A stretch of 64,000 bases of DNA, taken from contig JAHLJZ010000072.1 of the NCBI GenBank assembly GCA_025602915.1, forward strand, positions 1 through 64,000, written 5' to 3'. Positions 22,905-36,700 of the stretch are shown here, one piece after another. The stretch comes from Paraphysoderma sedebokerense. Its lineage: Eukaryota > Blastocladiomycota > Physodermatomycetes > Physodermatales > Physodermataceae. Within the stretch, counting starts at the first letter, position 1; the number at the start of each line of letters is the position of its first letter. Position numbers and translations under genes: made by a program. The notes under the pieces are model-generated. The model saw only the letters and a list, made by a program, of their open reading frames with translations. It did no database searches and was not told the DNA's origin.

Positions 22905-23819
22905 ATGCTGTCCTCCACTGCATCCACCACTACTGCTGCCACATCCACTACATCAACCACTACATCTACTACTGCTACTACATCTACTACATCTACAACA
23001 ACTACATCGCCCCTCCTCCCCATCCACTACCCCCACATCCTCGCCTCCGAAGCCGCCCTCTACCCCACCCCAGACCCCTTCCCTCCAAACATCCTCGCCT
23101 CCTTCCACTCCAACTCAAACTTCTCCTTCCTCTACCTCCCCTCTACCTCTGACCCTCACTCTGACCCATACAAGCCCCTCGCCTACGTCGTCCTCATCCC
23201 CCTCAAACCTCACTACTGGAAACAACTCCTCGACAATGCCATCTCCGAAGCTCAAATCGAACCACACATGATCTGGGATGGCAACTCGGACTCAGAAATC
23301 GCTTTCCACTTTTTCCACATCGAACGGACTTCCTCTCCAGCTCCCTCGCTAGCTCAACCCCACAAACTCAAACACACTTCTCCCCCAACTCCATTTAGAA
23401 TTCAAGTCCTCCAAGATCTCAACGCTACCATCGACAACATCCGCAATCAATTCCCTCAAAACCCTTTTCGTATCCTTGGTTTCAGCGGCCTCGCCGTCTC
23501 CTTGTCTGGCATCAACATCCTGTACAACAGTTGGAACATGAAAGAGTATCCCGTCACCAGACCAATCTCTCCAGAAACAGCCGACAACAGCAACTTTCCC
23601 GCTACCGCCGATACCGAACGAGAATACATTCTGAGACACCCGACCAGCAAACAGACCAAACTGGTGTCACTCTCGACGCAATCGGAATTGAACGCATTGT
23701 TGGACGAGGGATACAGTTTTAACAATCAAGTGAAAATGTTTTATTTAACCAACGACATGGTCTCCCCTGTTTGGTACTACATTCCACCTTCGATCGACTC
23801 AGATATACGCACTCGTTAA
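22905..23819 (+). CDS. Putative GNAT-like acyltransferase-fold protein
   Basis: A 304-codon uninterrupted frame. Residues 1-35 are almost pure Thr/Ser/Ala, coded by an ACT/ACA-type trinucleotide repeat (about 22920-23005), so the true start could be later. The remainder alternates strands and helices: an early ILASEAALYPTPDPFPP, then FSFLYLPST, KPLAYVVLIPLKPHYW, IAFHFFHIER, FRIQVLQDLNATIDNI, FRILGFSGLAVSLSGINILY and a Tyr/Trp-rich C-terminus. The order of a conserved strand, a long helix and a LGFSGLAVSLSG-type segment resembles fungal GNAT-fold proteins. I do not see a clean acetyl-CoA Q/RxxGxG/A motif. The acyltransferase call is therefore tentative; the gene itself is well supported by its length and codon-periodic sequence. 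Confidence 0.45.
   Translation: MLSSTASTTTAATSTTSTTTSTTATTSTTSTTTTSPLLPIHYPHILASEAALYPTPDPFPPNILASFHSNSNFSFLYLPSTSDPHSDPYKPLAYVVLIPLKPHYWKQLLDNAISEAQIEPHMIWDGNSDSEIAFHFFHIERTSSPAPSLAQPHKLKHTSPPTPFRIQVLQDLNATIDNIRNQFPQNPFRILGFSGLAVSLSGINILYNSWNMKEYPVTRPISPETADNSNFPATADTEREYILRHPTSKQTKLVSLSTQSELNALLDEGYSFNNQVKMFYLTNDMVSPVWYYIPPSIDSDIRTR
22920..23005. repeat. Trinucleotide-type microsatellite, coding Thr/Ser
   Basis: A run of imperfect ACT/ACA/TCT triplets, read in frame as a Thr/Ser tract at the start of the gene at 22905-23819. Such tracts change length easily by slippage. Confidence 0.7.
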
Positions 23820-24362
23820 ATACAAACTTTGCCTCCAGCCTTGCGCCGAAGAATCGCATGCACCACACACAGACGTAGTTTGGAAAAAACAGTGAAATGA
23901 GTCGTTCAGTGAATCGTTAGATTTAATAAAGAATAATGTATGCTCTAGCGCCGTCAAGCCCTTGTCATCTGTAGCCTCGTAGAAATGAAACCTCGAATGT
24001 AAGAATAGCCTCCAATTTTATAGTCTATTCAATAATAGATAATGTAATCGTTATAGTACAATAATATACATAAATTCTCTTTAAATTATTATATCGTTAT
24101 TCTCACCATCCTATCCATCCGTCGTACTGTCAAACTTTTACACAGCATTCCGAGCTTTTGCTCTACTCCAGTTCCACTCTGAGATGTCGTAGTGTGCATC
24201 CTTCGTAGAATGAATAGACCTGCATAAACCATGTCGGCTCAAAAAGAGACACAAAACACACCGTATCATCTAGAGCAGTCTTAACTCATGCCAGTTCCCA
24301 TCCATCAATCATCTACCTCGGATTTCCAACTTTAGATTTTCCTCTTTTTCGCTTGAAATTTG
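23820..24362. other. Convergent 3' flanks, nothing recognised
   Basis: About 540 bp between two facing stop codons. AT-rich, with AATAAA-like signals near 23925 that could serve polyadenylation of the plus-strand gene. No motif, repeat or RNA structure noted. Confidence 0.4.
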
Positions 24363-24953
24363 CTAATCTTCCACCACAAAATACACAATCTTGGCTCTCA
24401 AACTACACCCCGTACACTCCACAATTTCCACACCCCTCTCCAATTCATCCTCCGATATCGTGATATCATCTCCACAACGACACGGATACCCGTATACCCC
24501 GTTTCCTCCACCCTCTCCGCCTTCTCCATTCTGTGAGTTCCTGTTTGTGTTGGAATACACCATATCATCCAAATCAATCACAACATGTGGTGTCCCCATA
24601 GACCCAAAAGCCGAAATCTGAGCGTCGTATTTCCTCCGGGAAGTAGAATCTATGAGTGTTTTATACGCTAAGTGAATCATGTGAAACGTTATATTCGGTT
24701 TCGGTTTCTTGGTGGCTTTAATGTTTTTACCCTCTGAAATCGATTCAAACGGTTCAACCGATTCCGAATCCGGATTTGAATTTGAATTTGAATTGTAAGA
24801 GGAAGAGGAAGAAGAAGAGGAGGAATTAGGAGTGGAGTGTAATAGTTTATCCGGGTGAGTTTGTAACGCGAGGGAATTGTAAGCTCGTTTAATCTCGGTG
24901 GGGGAAGCTGTACATGACACCCCTAAAATATCGTAGTAACTTTGACTCGTCAT
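24363..24953 (-). CDS. DPH4: DPH4 (Jjj3/DNAJC24): J-domain plus CSL zinc-finger protein
   Basis: DPH4 takes part in diphthamide synthesis on elongation factor 2; the CSL finger binds a redox-active metal and the J domain can stimulate Hsp70. The single exon encodes 196 residues. The J domain begins SYYDILGVSCTASPTEIKRAY and carries HPD at residues 33-35, then a helix with IHLAYKTLIDSTSRRKYD. A Ser/Asn-rich insert of about 40 residues separates these helices. The CSL domain runs from VVIDLDDMVY to the end with both cysteine pairs, CRCGD and CTGCS. Order and length fit the family. It is divergent from the DNA methyltransferase gene, with 253 bp between starts. Confidence 0.92.
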   Translation of the reverse strand: MTSQSYYDILGVSCTASPTEIKRAYNSLALQTHPDKLLHSTPNSSSSSSSSSYNSNSNSNPDSESVEPFESISEGKNIKATKKPKPNITFHMIHLAYKTLIDSTSRRKYDAQISAFGSMGTPHVVIDLDDMVYSNTNRNSQNGEGGEGGGNGVYGYPCRCGDDITISEDELERGVEIVECTGCSLRAKIVYFVVED

Positions 24954-25206
24954 TTTCTTCTATTCCTAATTCTCTCTAATCTGATCTCTCTCTTAGTCAC
25001 CAATCTATCATCGACGTCGCTGGAAGTTTGAAACCTGGTATTCAGGATGGAGAAAGGTATGTTTATTTTGAACACGGGAGCTGTTGTTATGGTAACGACG
25101 CGTCCGGGGGTTTGTTGAATGTTTCCTTGGCGCCCGGGAAGCAGGTGAATGAGAAAGTAAGAGATTGAAAGACGATACAGTAGAGTTTAATAGAGAGAGT
25201 GTGTTC
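24954..25206. promoter_or_regulatory. Shared divergent promoter, DPH4 / DNMT1
   Basis: The 253 bp between the two start codons must hold both promoters. Rather GC-rich in the middle (GCGTCCGGGGG, GGCGCCCGGG), with no clear TATA box. Confidence 0.4.
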
Positions 25207-28200
25207 ATGTCTACGAATACGAACGAAAACGGTCAGAAACGGAAACAGTCGGTGTTGAATGACCCGCTTCAGAATCCGGACGACTTTGACAAAGACAGTG
25301 CAATTGAAGGATCCAGAGATACCTCGGTTCTGAGAAACGATCAAACTCAAAATCAAAATCAGGGTCCAAAATCGAATTCGAATAAACGTCGGAAATCGTC
25401 TATAGATGGAAACGGTACCAATGTGAACGGTATTTTCGAGATACTTTAGTTTAACTTTATTGAACAATATTCTAACACTTACGTTTGGTTTCTGTGATCT
25501 AATACAAATCGAACAGATAATTCTTTGGTTTTTATACCCACAGATACGTACATTCAAGAAACCGAATCGTTACGGCTCCCCGGTGAAACCGTCGGCGAAG
25601 ACCTTGTTGCTTCCTCGTCAACTTTACCGTCCCCGTCGGATTCATTAAACGGAACCTCATCATCATCTACATCTACGTCTACATCTCCGAGCGGTTGGGA
25701 TCAAGGTTACAAACCATGCAGAGTATTAGACGATTTCGTCATGTACGATTTAAACCACCAGAATGGGATCATTGGGATCGAAGAAATCGGACATTGGAAT
25801 GAAATTACCCAACGGGACGTGGAAGTTCGGGTGGCGGGGTTGGTGACGCCTCAGTTTGTGGAGAATGATGAAGATGATGATGATGATGGAGACGGGGAGG
25901 GTGATGGTGAGGAAGGTGAGAGAGTGACAGAAGGGGGAAAAGAAAGTGAGAAAGGGTTTCGGTTGACGACGACGACGATTTTTAGTTATGCGATTCATTA
26001 TGACGGAGATGGGGCTAGGTTTGTCGATTATTTTTCTATTTGTCTCAAAAAAACCGTTGAGTCATGTTGGTTTTCGTTCTATTTCTCTCTTTTTTTTTTC
26101 TTTTGATGCTTTAAACTGGTTGATTCATTTTGTCTGACTTCTATGCATGTGGATAGTTCTGTTTGGATAGAAACGCAATACTGTTGGTACCTCCTTCGCA
26201 ACCCTGCCGAGATTTACAAAAAATTTTACATCCGATTCTACAAAGCCGTTTGCCTCGCTTCTTTTATCATCCAGAAATCACTCCTCAATCCACGTACAAC
26301 TCTAAGCGGTGTTAAATCTTCTCTACGAAAATACTTTGCCACATTCACCGCCAACAAAATACAAGACGAAAATGACACGGAAACTACGCAGGAATATCGG
26401 AATGGTTGTTTGTTGGCATTTTCTCCCGCCGAGTTAACCAAATACAATAACTTTATCGTCCACGAAATCGAAACCTTCGCGGAAGAAAATGACCGTATGG
26501 AGTTGATTCTTTCCCCCGTTTACCAACAATTACAAGGCATCACCGTCAAAACCTCCACAAAGAAACAATACCAAGGTGTTGCTCTCGATCGGTCCACCGC
26601 CGGACCAAACACCACCCAACGAGGACCCAAAAAAATAACGGATAAAGAAATCGAAGCGAGAGGTGCCACTGTCACGCCTTTGATTAAATATATGTGTGAT
26701 AAATTTGATGTCTTCAAGAATTGTACGAGTGTGGTGGAGTATCAAGATGAAAGTGGATTTGCGATGGTGACGTCCCCGGATGGGGTTCCGAAATTACCGG
26801 AATTAACGGTGGAAAATGTAAAGTCTAGTGTGACGATGGGTACCGTGATATCGAATCTAAACCAAACTCGGTACCTCAACAATGTACTCGTCGACCAAAA
26901 AATCGTTAGTCCCGGATCATATGTTTGTTACAAAGTTATCAATCATCTTGATCCGACGGTACCGGATATTCGGTCAATCCTGAACCCCGAGAATTCTAAA
27001 TCAAACGATATATCCAATTTCAATCGTCGTATCGGCCTCGTAACGCATTTGAAGCTCGTCAAAAATGTTGCTATCGCTCATGTACATCGTTTATACGAAT
27101 CTAGTGATACATTTGTAGACCGATACGCCAACGAATCTGAACTCTTGTTATCCTCCGAATGCACCGACATCCCATGCACCGATATCTTTGCCGTCATGAA
27201 CCCAAATGAAATCAAATATTTACCACCCGGAGTTCAACCTTCTCAATCTCAACAATTTTGGTGGCGGTATCAGTATACTACAGAAGGAGAATACCTATGC
27301 GCCCAAAACATATACGATAGAATGAAAATTGTAGTTCCCTCGTTAAACGATTCAAACGGGACGCATCAACTCGACGAAATCGCAATCGATATCGGTGAAC
27401 GGTGTATCAATTGTGACATTCAAAGTTCTAAAAAAAAATCTTTGATCCCGAGGTTAATCACTACCCCACCAACACTCCACTTTCCAGAACTCGTCAACCC
27501 GGTGACACTTGTTCCGTCTTCTCTCCCGAATTATAATGTAGACAAAAAACATCAAGTGATTGGGTACTCGTATCAAGAGAAAAATTATTATTTACATGAT
27601 TTTGTGTATATCGCTTTAAAACCGACTCGGGAGGATCAAGTTTGGGTGATTGGACAAATCACCGGGATGATGGAAAACGGGAAAATGGTAGCTGGGTTTA
27701 ACAATTTTAGTTCTCCTGGTGACACTGAACTCCCCGATGACAACGAAGAACTCGAAAACGAGTTAGATTCTAGTTCTGACGAATCGGATTTCAAACAGTT
27801 TTTTAAACCACCTTCAATGAGTTTTGAAAAAAATTCAAAATCAACCGTGACACTACATCTACGACTTTTCGGACGTTGGGATAATTTATTTAAACTCTAC
27901 CCATCCCAATTCACTCCTTCAGATACAACAGACGAACGAAAACTGTACCTAACAAACAACTACGTTACTGTTTCTCCTACCCGTGTCACCGGATCGTGTT
28001 GGGTACTTCATCGAGACGCGATTTTAGATTTAAATAGCTTCAAAGAAATAAGACATACGTATTGGTTTGATCAAGTTCAAATGTGGGATGATTTTGGGTC
28101 GGGAGTTACGGAGGTGGAGGTATCCGGTGATACTGATCGTGAAAAAAGGGGAAGGATAGGGTTGACTACGATTTCGTTGTTTACCGTGAACTTGAATTCG

Positions 28201-30574
28201 TATGGAAATCAAATGATGAATTTGGAGTATATAAAGACAGTACTGTACGTTCACCTTCAACGGTTGAAATTTGAACGACAACAAAATTCTGAAGCGAGGG
28301 GAAAGGGTAAAACTAGAGTCGTTGAGTTTAATTCGAATTCAAACGGAAACGGAAACGAATTAGACGGATTTGGAGTGTTACGAGCTTTGGATTTATTTGC
28401 CGGGTGTGGTGGGTTGACTGTTGGGTTTGATGGGTTGGGAAAGTGTGTTCAAGACGGGGAAGGCGAGGGTAAAGAAAATATAGGAGGGGAAGGTGAAGAA
28501 GGTGGGAAACGAAGAAAATTGAGTATGAGGCTGGAGAGTTTGGTGAAAACGGTGGCTGCAGTGGAGTTTAATAAGAGTGCTTCGTTAACTTTTGAGTAAG
28601 TGTATTTTTTTTAATTTCTAGTTACCATTTAACGTATCTAATGTTTTTTTTTCACAAACAGAAAAAATTTCCCAAATGTCATGGTGTATAATCAAGATGC
28701 TAATATGTTGTTATCCCGCGCGATCAAGAAATTCAAAAACAATGAAGAACTAGATCCCTTGGTTGACTTGCGAGGCAACAAAATTATGGATTTACCACGA
28801 CCGGGAGAAATTGATTTTATTTATTGTGGGCCACCATGGTAACTGTCTTTTTTAAACTTAACATTATTCTTGATCATTTCGGATTAATGAATGAAAAATT
28901 TCGTTATGAGCAGTCAAGGATTCTCGGGGTTAAATCAGTACAAAAAAACAGACGACAAAAAAAACGCAATGATTGTACTCGCTTTATCCTATGTCGCGTT
29001 TTATCAACCTAAATTATTTTTATTGGAAAATGTAGTCGGTATGGTGAATGGTTGTTTGGGTGGGTATCAAGCCGGAATACATAAGACCGTAGGCGGTGTG
29101 AAACATGGTGCACCAAAGTTGATTATTAGTGCGTTGTTGGCAATGGGGTATTTAGTTCAAGATTGTTTAAAGTTTGTTGAAATAGGGCTAATGTTTTGGA
29201 TTTGGTTTTTTTTGGGGGTGGGTAGCTACCAAGTACGATTTTCTGTGCTTCAAGCTGGTAACCAAGGTGTACCACAATCTCGACGACGATTTATTTTAAT
29301 CGCATCCAAACGACACCTTCCGCTTCCTTCTTTTCCGGATGTAACGCATTTATTCAAATCGAATCCAGTCACAGTCAACCTCGGTGTTTCTGGGAAAAAG
29401 AAATTCTGTTACGTCAAAGGTGCTCCACTTCCAGGACTCACAATCTCAGACGGTATCAATGACTTGAAACCATTCGAATACGTTAACCCGAATATTATCT
29501 CTCCATTATCGACTGAGGAATTAGAAAAAATCTATACCCCAAATGCAGAACGGTACGATATGAATGAATGTAAACCGGCTCATGTACCAAAGGGTAGAGT
29601 GAATTATGTGGTCGGTAAAAATAGACAAGAGTATGCTTGTGAACCTAGGAACGAGTTTCAAAGAAAATTAAGAATGGGAAGTACTCAATGCGTTAATCAT
29701 ATTACTAGACCGTATACTTTAGAAATTACGGAACGAATATGTAGAGTTTCCAAAGAACCAGGGTCAGATCATTGGTGTACGTATTCTAGATTGACTCATC
29801 GTTTGTTGTATTTGCTTTTGACATTTTTTCTTTCTTTTTGGGTTAGCGTTACCCAAGGAACTTGCGCCATGGTGTTTACAACATGCTGATTCCGCGTCTG
29901 CTAGACATGGTGGATGGAAAGGTCTTTATGGACGATTTCAACCAGACCATCATTTTAAAACGACAATTACAGACGTTAATCCAATGAATAAACAAGGGGT
30001 ATGGTTTTGAACTTTATATTCGAGATAAAAAATAGAAAATTCATAACATTGATGGATGGTATTTTTAATCGGGTAACACCAAAATTAGACTCTTCTCCAT
30101 TGGGAACAAAACCGAGTCATCTCCGTTCGTGAAACCGCCAGAGCTCAAGGATTCCCGGATACCTTTGAATTCCACGCCTACAACGACAACATTCCAGAGT
30201 TATATAGGCACACTGGAAACGCTGTACCACCCGTGTTAGCGGCAAGTTTAAGTTGGAGTGTAATTGTCGCTGATAAGGAACGGTATTTTTCAAAAAGGAA
30301 TTATAATGGTGATGTAATGGATTTAAATGATTTAGTGAACGAGTTGGAAGCTTTGGGTGTTGATGTGACTGGAGAAAAAAATCAAGGTTTGAATGATAAT
30401 GAAGAGGAAGAAGAGTCAAATGTTTCAAATGAGAGTAGGAAGGGAAAAGTGCAGTTGAAACGAATGGAAATTGAAGTTTTGGTTAGTCCTGTTAAGGTAA
30501 AAAAATTGGTTGAAGAATCAGTTAGTATTGTTGAGCAGTTGGATGTAGAAAAGCATATTGAAGTTGGGCAGTAG
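25207..30574 (+). CDS. DNMT1: DNMT1-type DNA (cytosine-5) methyltransferase, eight exons
   Basis: Transfers methyl from S-adenosylmethionine to cytosine C5 in DNA; DNMT1 maintains methylation after replication. Exons are 25207-25429, 25544-26018, 26157-28595, 28662-28838, 28914-29171, 29226-29776, 29847-29998 and 30089-30574, giving 1,586 residues with consistent phases. Order: disordered N-terminus; replication-foci-targeting region including the WIETQYCWYLL segment; two BAH domains near 475-620 and 700-940; then the catalytic domain. Catalytic motifs are all present: I (LDLFAGCGGLTVGF, about 972), IV (PPCQGFSG, Cys about 1105), VI (LENVVG), VIII (QSRRRF), IX (RETARAQGFPD) and X (GNAVPP). 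The intron at 28839-28913 splits the catalytic Cys codon. No CXXC zinc finger is seen. An acidic/Gly-rich insert follows motif I. The gene looks intact. Confidence 0.93.
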
Positions 30575-30740
30575 TCAGTTGCTCAGCGATACAATTTTTG
30601 AGTTTGTGAATTGTAATACGATATTTAACATGTCAAATTTCGGTGTTGTATGTATAAATATTTGTTGAGTTGAATTGTACAAAAATCTATAAATCTTAAC
30701 CAAATATCAATACGACTATCTACAAACTAGTATACAGAAT

Positions 30741-33700
30741 TTAAATCATGGAAGTTCTTGCAGACTTTGCCACATCAAGATTCGTCCTTCCGACTGTACT
30801 CTTTCGAACTGTTCCATCGATACTATACTTGAAGTTTCCGGCACTACTTTTTCTATACTTTGCGAATCTAGCCATCAATTCTAAATTAATAAAACTTTCC
30901 CTAATAATCGCTCCCACGACCCATATAATAAACCCACAATTCACCATAATAATCAACACAATGATAGCTAACCCGTGTAACGAATTAGAAAGTTTGTCAA
31001 AATGAAAAGTTAATCCTAGACCTAACACGACCATGGAAGCTATATTTGACAATATGTCGAATTTGTTGAGAATAGGGAATTCGTAGGGACTGTATTTCGT
31101 GACAATTTGAACGCTACTGAAAAGGACGAATAAAGTCAGAATTATTTGGAGACCGACATATCTAGATGTGTAGTGTCATATTACAGAGTCAATGAAAGGG
31201 AAAGATTAGTTAAGGACAATGTAAAGCGATTTAAAAGGTTGTACAGTAGACAAGTACCTCGTAAAAAATATGTTGACGACAACGAGAAAGAGTTTTTGGA
31301 ATAATTGGACTACACTGATAAACCTGTAATCAGGTTTAAATTCATGATTTGAACTCATAAGTTTTTCGCAAAATAACTGGAATTTGTTCAAGATTGAATA
31401 CGTCGTAGCCCGATTTTTGCGAGCGCGCAAAGCTGCATATGATACGATTACGCTCATCAACGGAATTCCTAACACGTAGCAACTTGATAGAATTTGGATT
31501 GAGATGGTTGAACTTATAGTGGGTGTAGAATGCATGAAATTAATTAAAACTCACCATAAACCAGCAATTCCGTATGGTAGGTCTTGATAGTACCATGGTT
31601 CATAGCATCGCAGACTTGAATCCGAATCTAGATGATTAAAATTTAACTTAACAATTTAAATTAATTTGAGGCCGCGATAAAAAGTTGCTCATACCTAAGT
31701 AGCTTATATTATCCGCTTCTTTTGTACAATCGAACAACCTAATAAGTAGAACATTAAAACGAGCTCCAAAATAGAACTCTATCAAAGAAAACCGGTTGTA
31801 CGAACGAGAGTGAACTGGTCGCAACGTGCACAAATAGTAAATTCAAGAACGACATGTACGCCTTAAATATTCTCAATAACGCTCTATCTTCAGGATCCTG
31901 TTCAATGATTTTTTTTCTTTGAGGCTTCACCAAATTCATCACATGAGTGCCAATCGGTATCAACGAGGCGATGACCAGAGCAACTAAAGGAATAGATAAC
32001 GATAGTTTCATCTTGAAACTAAAATCAAATGCTTGCTCAGTGACAAGACATTCCGGACTTGCTAGCTCAACATTAAAATTAATAAATGATAGCCAACTGA
32101 ACATGTGGAGTAGAGGTTCCGGCCAATTCAAGCGCATTTGTCGCAACAATAATATGGTTTGTATGTAATTTACCAGAATACTAACGAGTCCAAACCTGAA
32201 TTACAAGTAGATGCAAATGTATCGAAAAAGGGTCAACACATTATATAAGAAAGGAAGATAAAACTAAAGAAAACTAACGTTGCCCCCCGCTTCTGCCTAG
32301 AAATTCTTAAAATCAGAATAAATGCAGCTGCTACTAAAATCGTGATGCCACAAATTATTACGAGCTGGATCGCAGCACCCTGCTCCCCGCATTGGCGACA
32401 ACCGTCATTAAATCGATAATATCCTGGACTGCATCTCCCGCATCGCGTGCCAGTATATCCGTCGGAACAGGGAATAAATGGGCTACCCGGGCATGCGTGC
32501 ATCTGACGGAAGCTCCGTGAGCACAGTGATTCATACTTACGACACCAGCGATGTTGAGCAAAATACATACCGGAAAACACGGAAGAAAGGTAGTATTATC
32601 GTCGGAACGCCACCAGCCGTATTTGGGATACGGGAGTTGACTACCGTCAGAGCTACAAACAGCACCTAAATAAGTGAATAACTGTTTAGAATAGCTGTCA
32701 CAAAGTCTTGCTAAAATGTGGAACAAACCTTCTGGGCATTCCGCACAAATGGCGCCAATTTCACTAAATACGTTATTTACGAGGCCTATCCAAAAAACAT
32801 AGCAAATACTAGTCAATGCTTGTGATCAACTTAATGATAAGGCTTGTAGACAAACCTGGTGGGCATTTGAAAGAAAATAAGTAAGTGCAGTTTGCCGATG
32901 TCAAATTTTGCGAATCCCGCACTACTACTGTAAAATTTGCAAATGGGTACATCCCGCCCGCTGAATCACTGAAATACGTCAACTCAGACGACAAAAAATT
33001 ATGGCCTGCTTTCAGTGCCGCCTTCGTTGAAGCTGCCATCAATTTGCCTTTGGTCGGAGCCTCAATTAAGAGGTAGCTCAAGTCGATGTTGTCAACATCT
33101 GTGGCACTAATACGAATGGCGACGACTGCGGATCTATTCGTAATGAATTCGGTCGACAGCTCAACGACAGTGGGGTCATCACATAGTAATTGTGGTGGAT
33201 CGTTCACTGGGGTGATTCTAAACAAAATTTCTTCAATAGTAGAACCGTTGCGATCTGAGTATGAGAGATCGAAACGTTGAAATGCGTCGGCTTTTGTGAA
33301 AGCATCTTTTTGAGGAACAAATAAGACCTGGTATGGTGGACCTTTGATTTCAGAACCTTCTCCGAGGGGTGATGATTTAATAATATCAGAATCACGCAAA
33401 CTTTGGGAGATGGAATAAAGAGAGCCGGCGATGCTTAAATTATGAATTTTTACCACCACAAGATCGTCCTCATCCACGTCCGTGATATTGAACACAAAGG
33501 TAGCGGCAGTGTCCTCAAACACAGTCAAGTTTAAAGATGCTCGATTGAAAACCGGAGGATCTTAATAGTTGTTAAAATCACAAATACTCGTAATGAGGCA
33601 AATCTGAACTGGGATCAGTAAGATAGAAATTCAACGAACCATTAACCGGTCGCACATTCAGTATAATTGTACCATTAAGGGTTGACTCAGCATCCAAATC

Positions 33701-36700
33701 ACTAGCTTTGAAGACGATGGTGCCATAAGGAGAACCATTGTCATCTTTCAACGGACGATATACCGCAGACGTGACGTTGGGTGGCAAAACGAATGGTGTA
33801 TTTAATATCTCAATCCAATCTGTGCTATTTACGCTACTATTTCGAATCATGAGCACCCCATGCGGCGGAAGAGAAACAATGGTAAGTTTAATATGCTCTG
33901 TGTTATTCTGATCAGGGTCGTCTGCATTGAATAATACCGCGGTAGTGGTGTCTTCGTCCATCTCAATGATTGTTGAACGCGGTACCGGAGTGTCCGCTAC
34001 GGCATCAACCTCAATATAAATGGTTTGGATCGGCGACTGGGCTCCTCTATCATCGATTGCAAACACTTGAAACGAATCGCTACCGAAGAAATTCTGTAGA
34101 GGTATGAACAACACTCTGGACTGGGAATTTAATACAGGTACGGGCACAAGGGACGCATCGATCAATCCTCCTCTTGTTCCGGCTGATGTGATTTGATATA
34201 GCGCTCCAGATTGAGGATTTGAGATAACAAAAACTTGAACAGTATCTCCTGAGTTAGGATCGTAAGTTAAAATTTCTAGGAACAATAGTTCATCTTCTCG
34301 CATTACTGCAAGAAGCGGACGAACAACAGGAGGGACATTTGAAAATCCCGTGCGAAATTCAGCGAAATCGGTTTCAGCATTCTGTATACCTTCAACTGAC
34401 ACAGTTATATTGAATCGCGAATATAGGGGTAAACTGATGTTTGTGAAATCGCTAATTGGCAGTTTCAATTAGCCTTCCTTTAACCTATCAATCATACAGA
34501 TCTGTTGCCGCTTACCATTTAAGACTACTGTGAGCTAGCCATGTAAGGGTTGGGCAAACATATATTTGACTTGTATTGAGCTCACGAAATTCTACAATGC
34601 GATTGGCATAGACTGGTCCGAAGTTAGCACCTTCAATGTACATAGTCTACATGATGCAAAGTATATCGTTTAGCAGTGATGAGATACATGAGAGTTCAAA
34701 TGGAAATGACCAACATACGGGATTACTGGATAATAACCACTGAGGAACAATACTTGAGATTTTTGGTAAATCATAGGAAAATAGTATAATATCCGTATTC
34801 TGCCCGTTGACTTGTACGAACAAAGACAAATTTTGCCCAACAAGTTCAGGCGTTACGCAGCTAATTAACGAGTCGCTATAAAGCTTCGGAAAGTAGCAAG
34901 GGTTTGATCCTATCAATACTGAAATATTTGCAGAAGTAGCATCGCAAGGTGTGGGTGCCGTAGTGCACGGACCAAAGCCTGTCCCACTACCAAAACACGA
35001 GTTAATTCTTTGTTCCCTACATTCTCAAAATAACTTTCTTACGATATATAGATAGTTCTTCCACCTGTGGTGGGACTTGAGAGAGGCGAAACATCCGCTA
35101 TGACTGGTGGGTTGTAATGTACATACACCAATTGCGAACTATTGGCCTTATTACCAATGTAAATTATGACTATTTGGTTTCTTCCAGTCCCTGATCAAAC
35201 GGAAGCGATTATAAATAAACAGCTGATTCATTCAAGTTCGGATTAAAGCAGATGGATACCGGGAGGGACGGTGCAAGTGAATGCTGTACCGTTTAATTGA
35301 CTGGAGGTATTGCACAATTTCCCGCCAACAGTAATAGTCAATGGCTCGAGAACAACCCCCATATCCGTAGTGATTAAAGTGATTCCGAAACCAACTAAAA
35401 ATGATTTTTGTAGCAGTGACTATATTATAACCGCAAATAAAGTTCCTATTAAAACAATTACCTGTGGGTCCGCTCGCTGGGTAAACTGACAGCAACTGCA
35501 ATACAATGGCTGATATTCCCGGAATTTTAACGCTTGGTTTATACAGCACTGAATCAAACGACACCCATATATCATAAGGACCTTTTATCACAAGGTGTTT
35601 AGTAAAATAATCCATTATCCATGATGATCTGATTAACACGCACCAATCCCCGAAACCGAGCTTGATATCTGAGCTGAGAGAGTATCTGCAGTAGCCCAAA
35701 AGACCGATGTAGATATCCAACTATTGAACTTCACCGACGGGATAACAGCAGTCAACGAAGCTGGGACATATTCAAATTGAATTTGGACAACTTCATCAGG
35801 AAGAACTCGCATTGGTTGGGCGGACACAAAAGATGCCACTCTCAATGGCTCAAATTGCATGGCAAAAATCAGACTGTTACCGGGAATTGTACCGGGTGAA
35901 TCCAATTTCCCATTGGAGCGCCCAACTACAACAAAACCATTATTACTCAGAGGTATAATTGTGGCGAAATTATCCTTTCCAATGGTAGAAACAATTATCT
36001 GCCCTTGTAGCGCCAGTGAATCTGGATTGTGCTCACATACCACTATTTCGTTATCGCCGTAAGAGATTGTAGCGTTTAGACTTGTCGTAAACCCGACGAA
36101 TACATTAGTATTAGGTCTCACACTGACGCCAAATTCGGGAATTGAATCCGAAAAATTAATCTGATAAGGTAAAGTCACTGACGAGATCTGCTGGAAGGTT
36201 TCGTTCCTTTTGTACAACAAATATGGATTCCCCGCTATGTTAACACTACGATGGAAATAGTATGACATTTTGTCTGAAACATTTTTGGCAAGTGCAGGAT
36301 TATACTTCAACGGCGATTCGCTAACTAACCGACTTCTCACATAAGTCAGTGAAGTCATGGAATATTCGTCTACTCTATTTTGCGATGTCCACAAACAGAT
36401 AATGGACGGACTACATTGGAAGTCGATAGCTAGTAATTTCTGAGTCAAATTAAACCTGCGAGCACTGGCTGAAACGCTTTCAGGTTGATAACTTGATCTT
36501 GAAAGCCAAAATCCAGCACTCCCGGAAGTTGAGGGATCGTTAAACATTCCAATATATAAATAAGTCGCGTCTACAAATGTCGAAAGGCGACTGCCAGAAG
36601 CATCAAAACTTAGGGAACATGACATACTTATTCGTGACACAAGTAATTACTTACGGATTTTGGAAGTTATAATCCCAAAAATTTTCCAATGAGAGCAACC

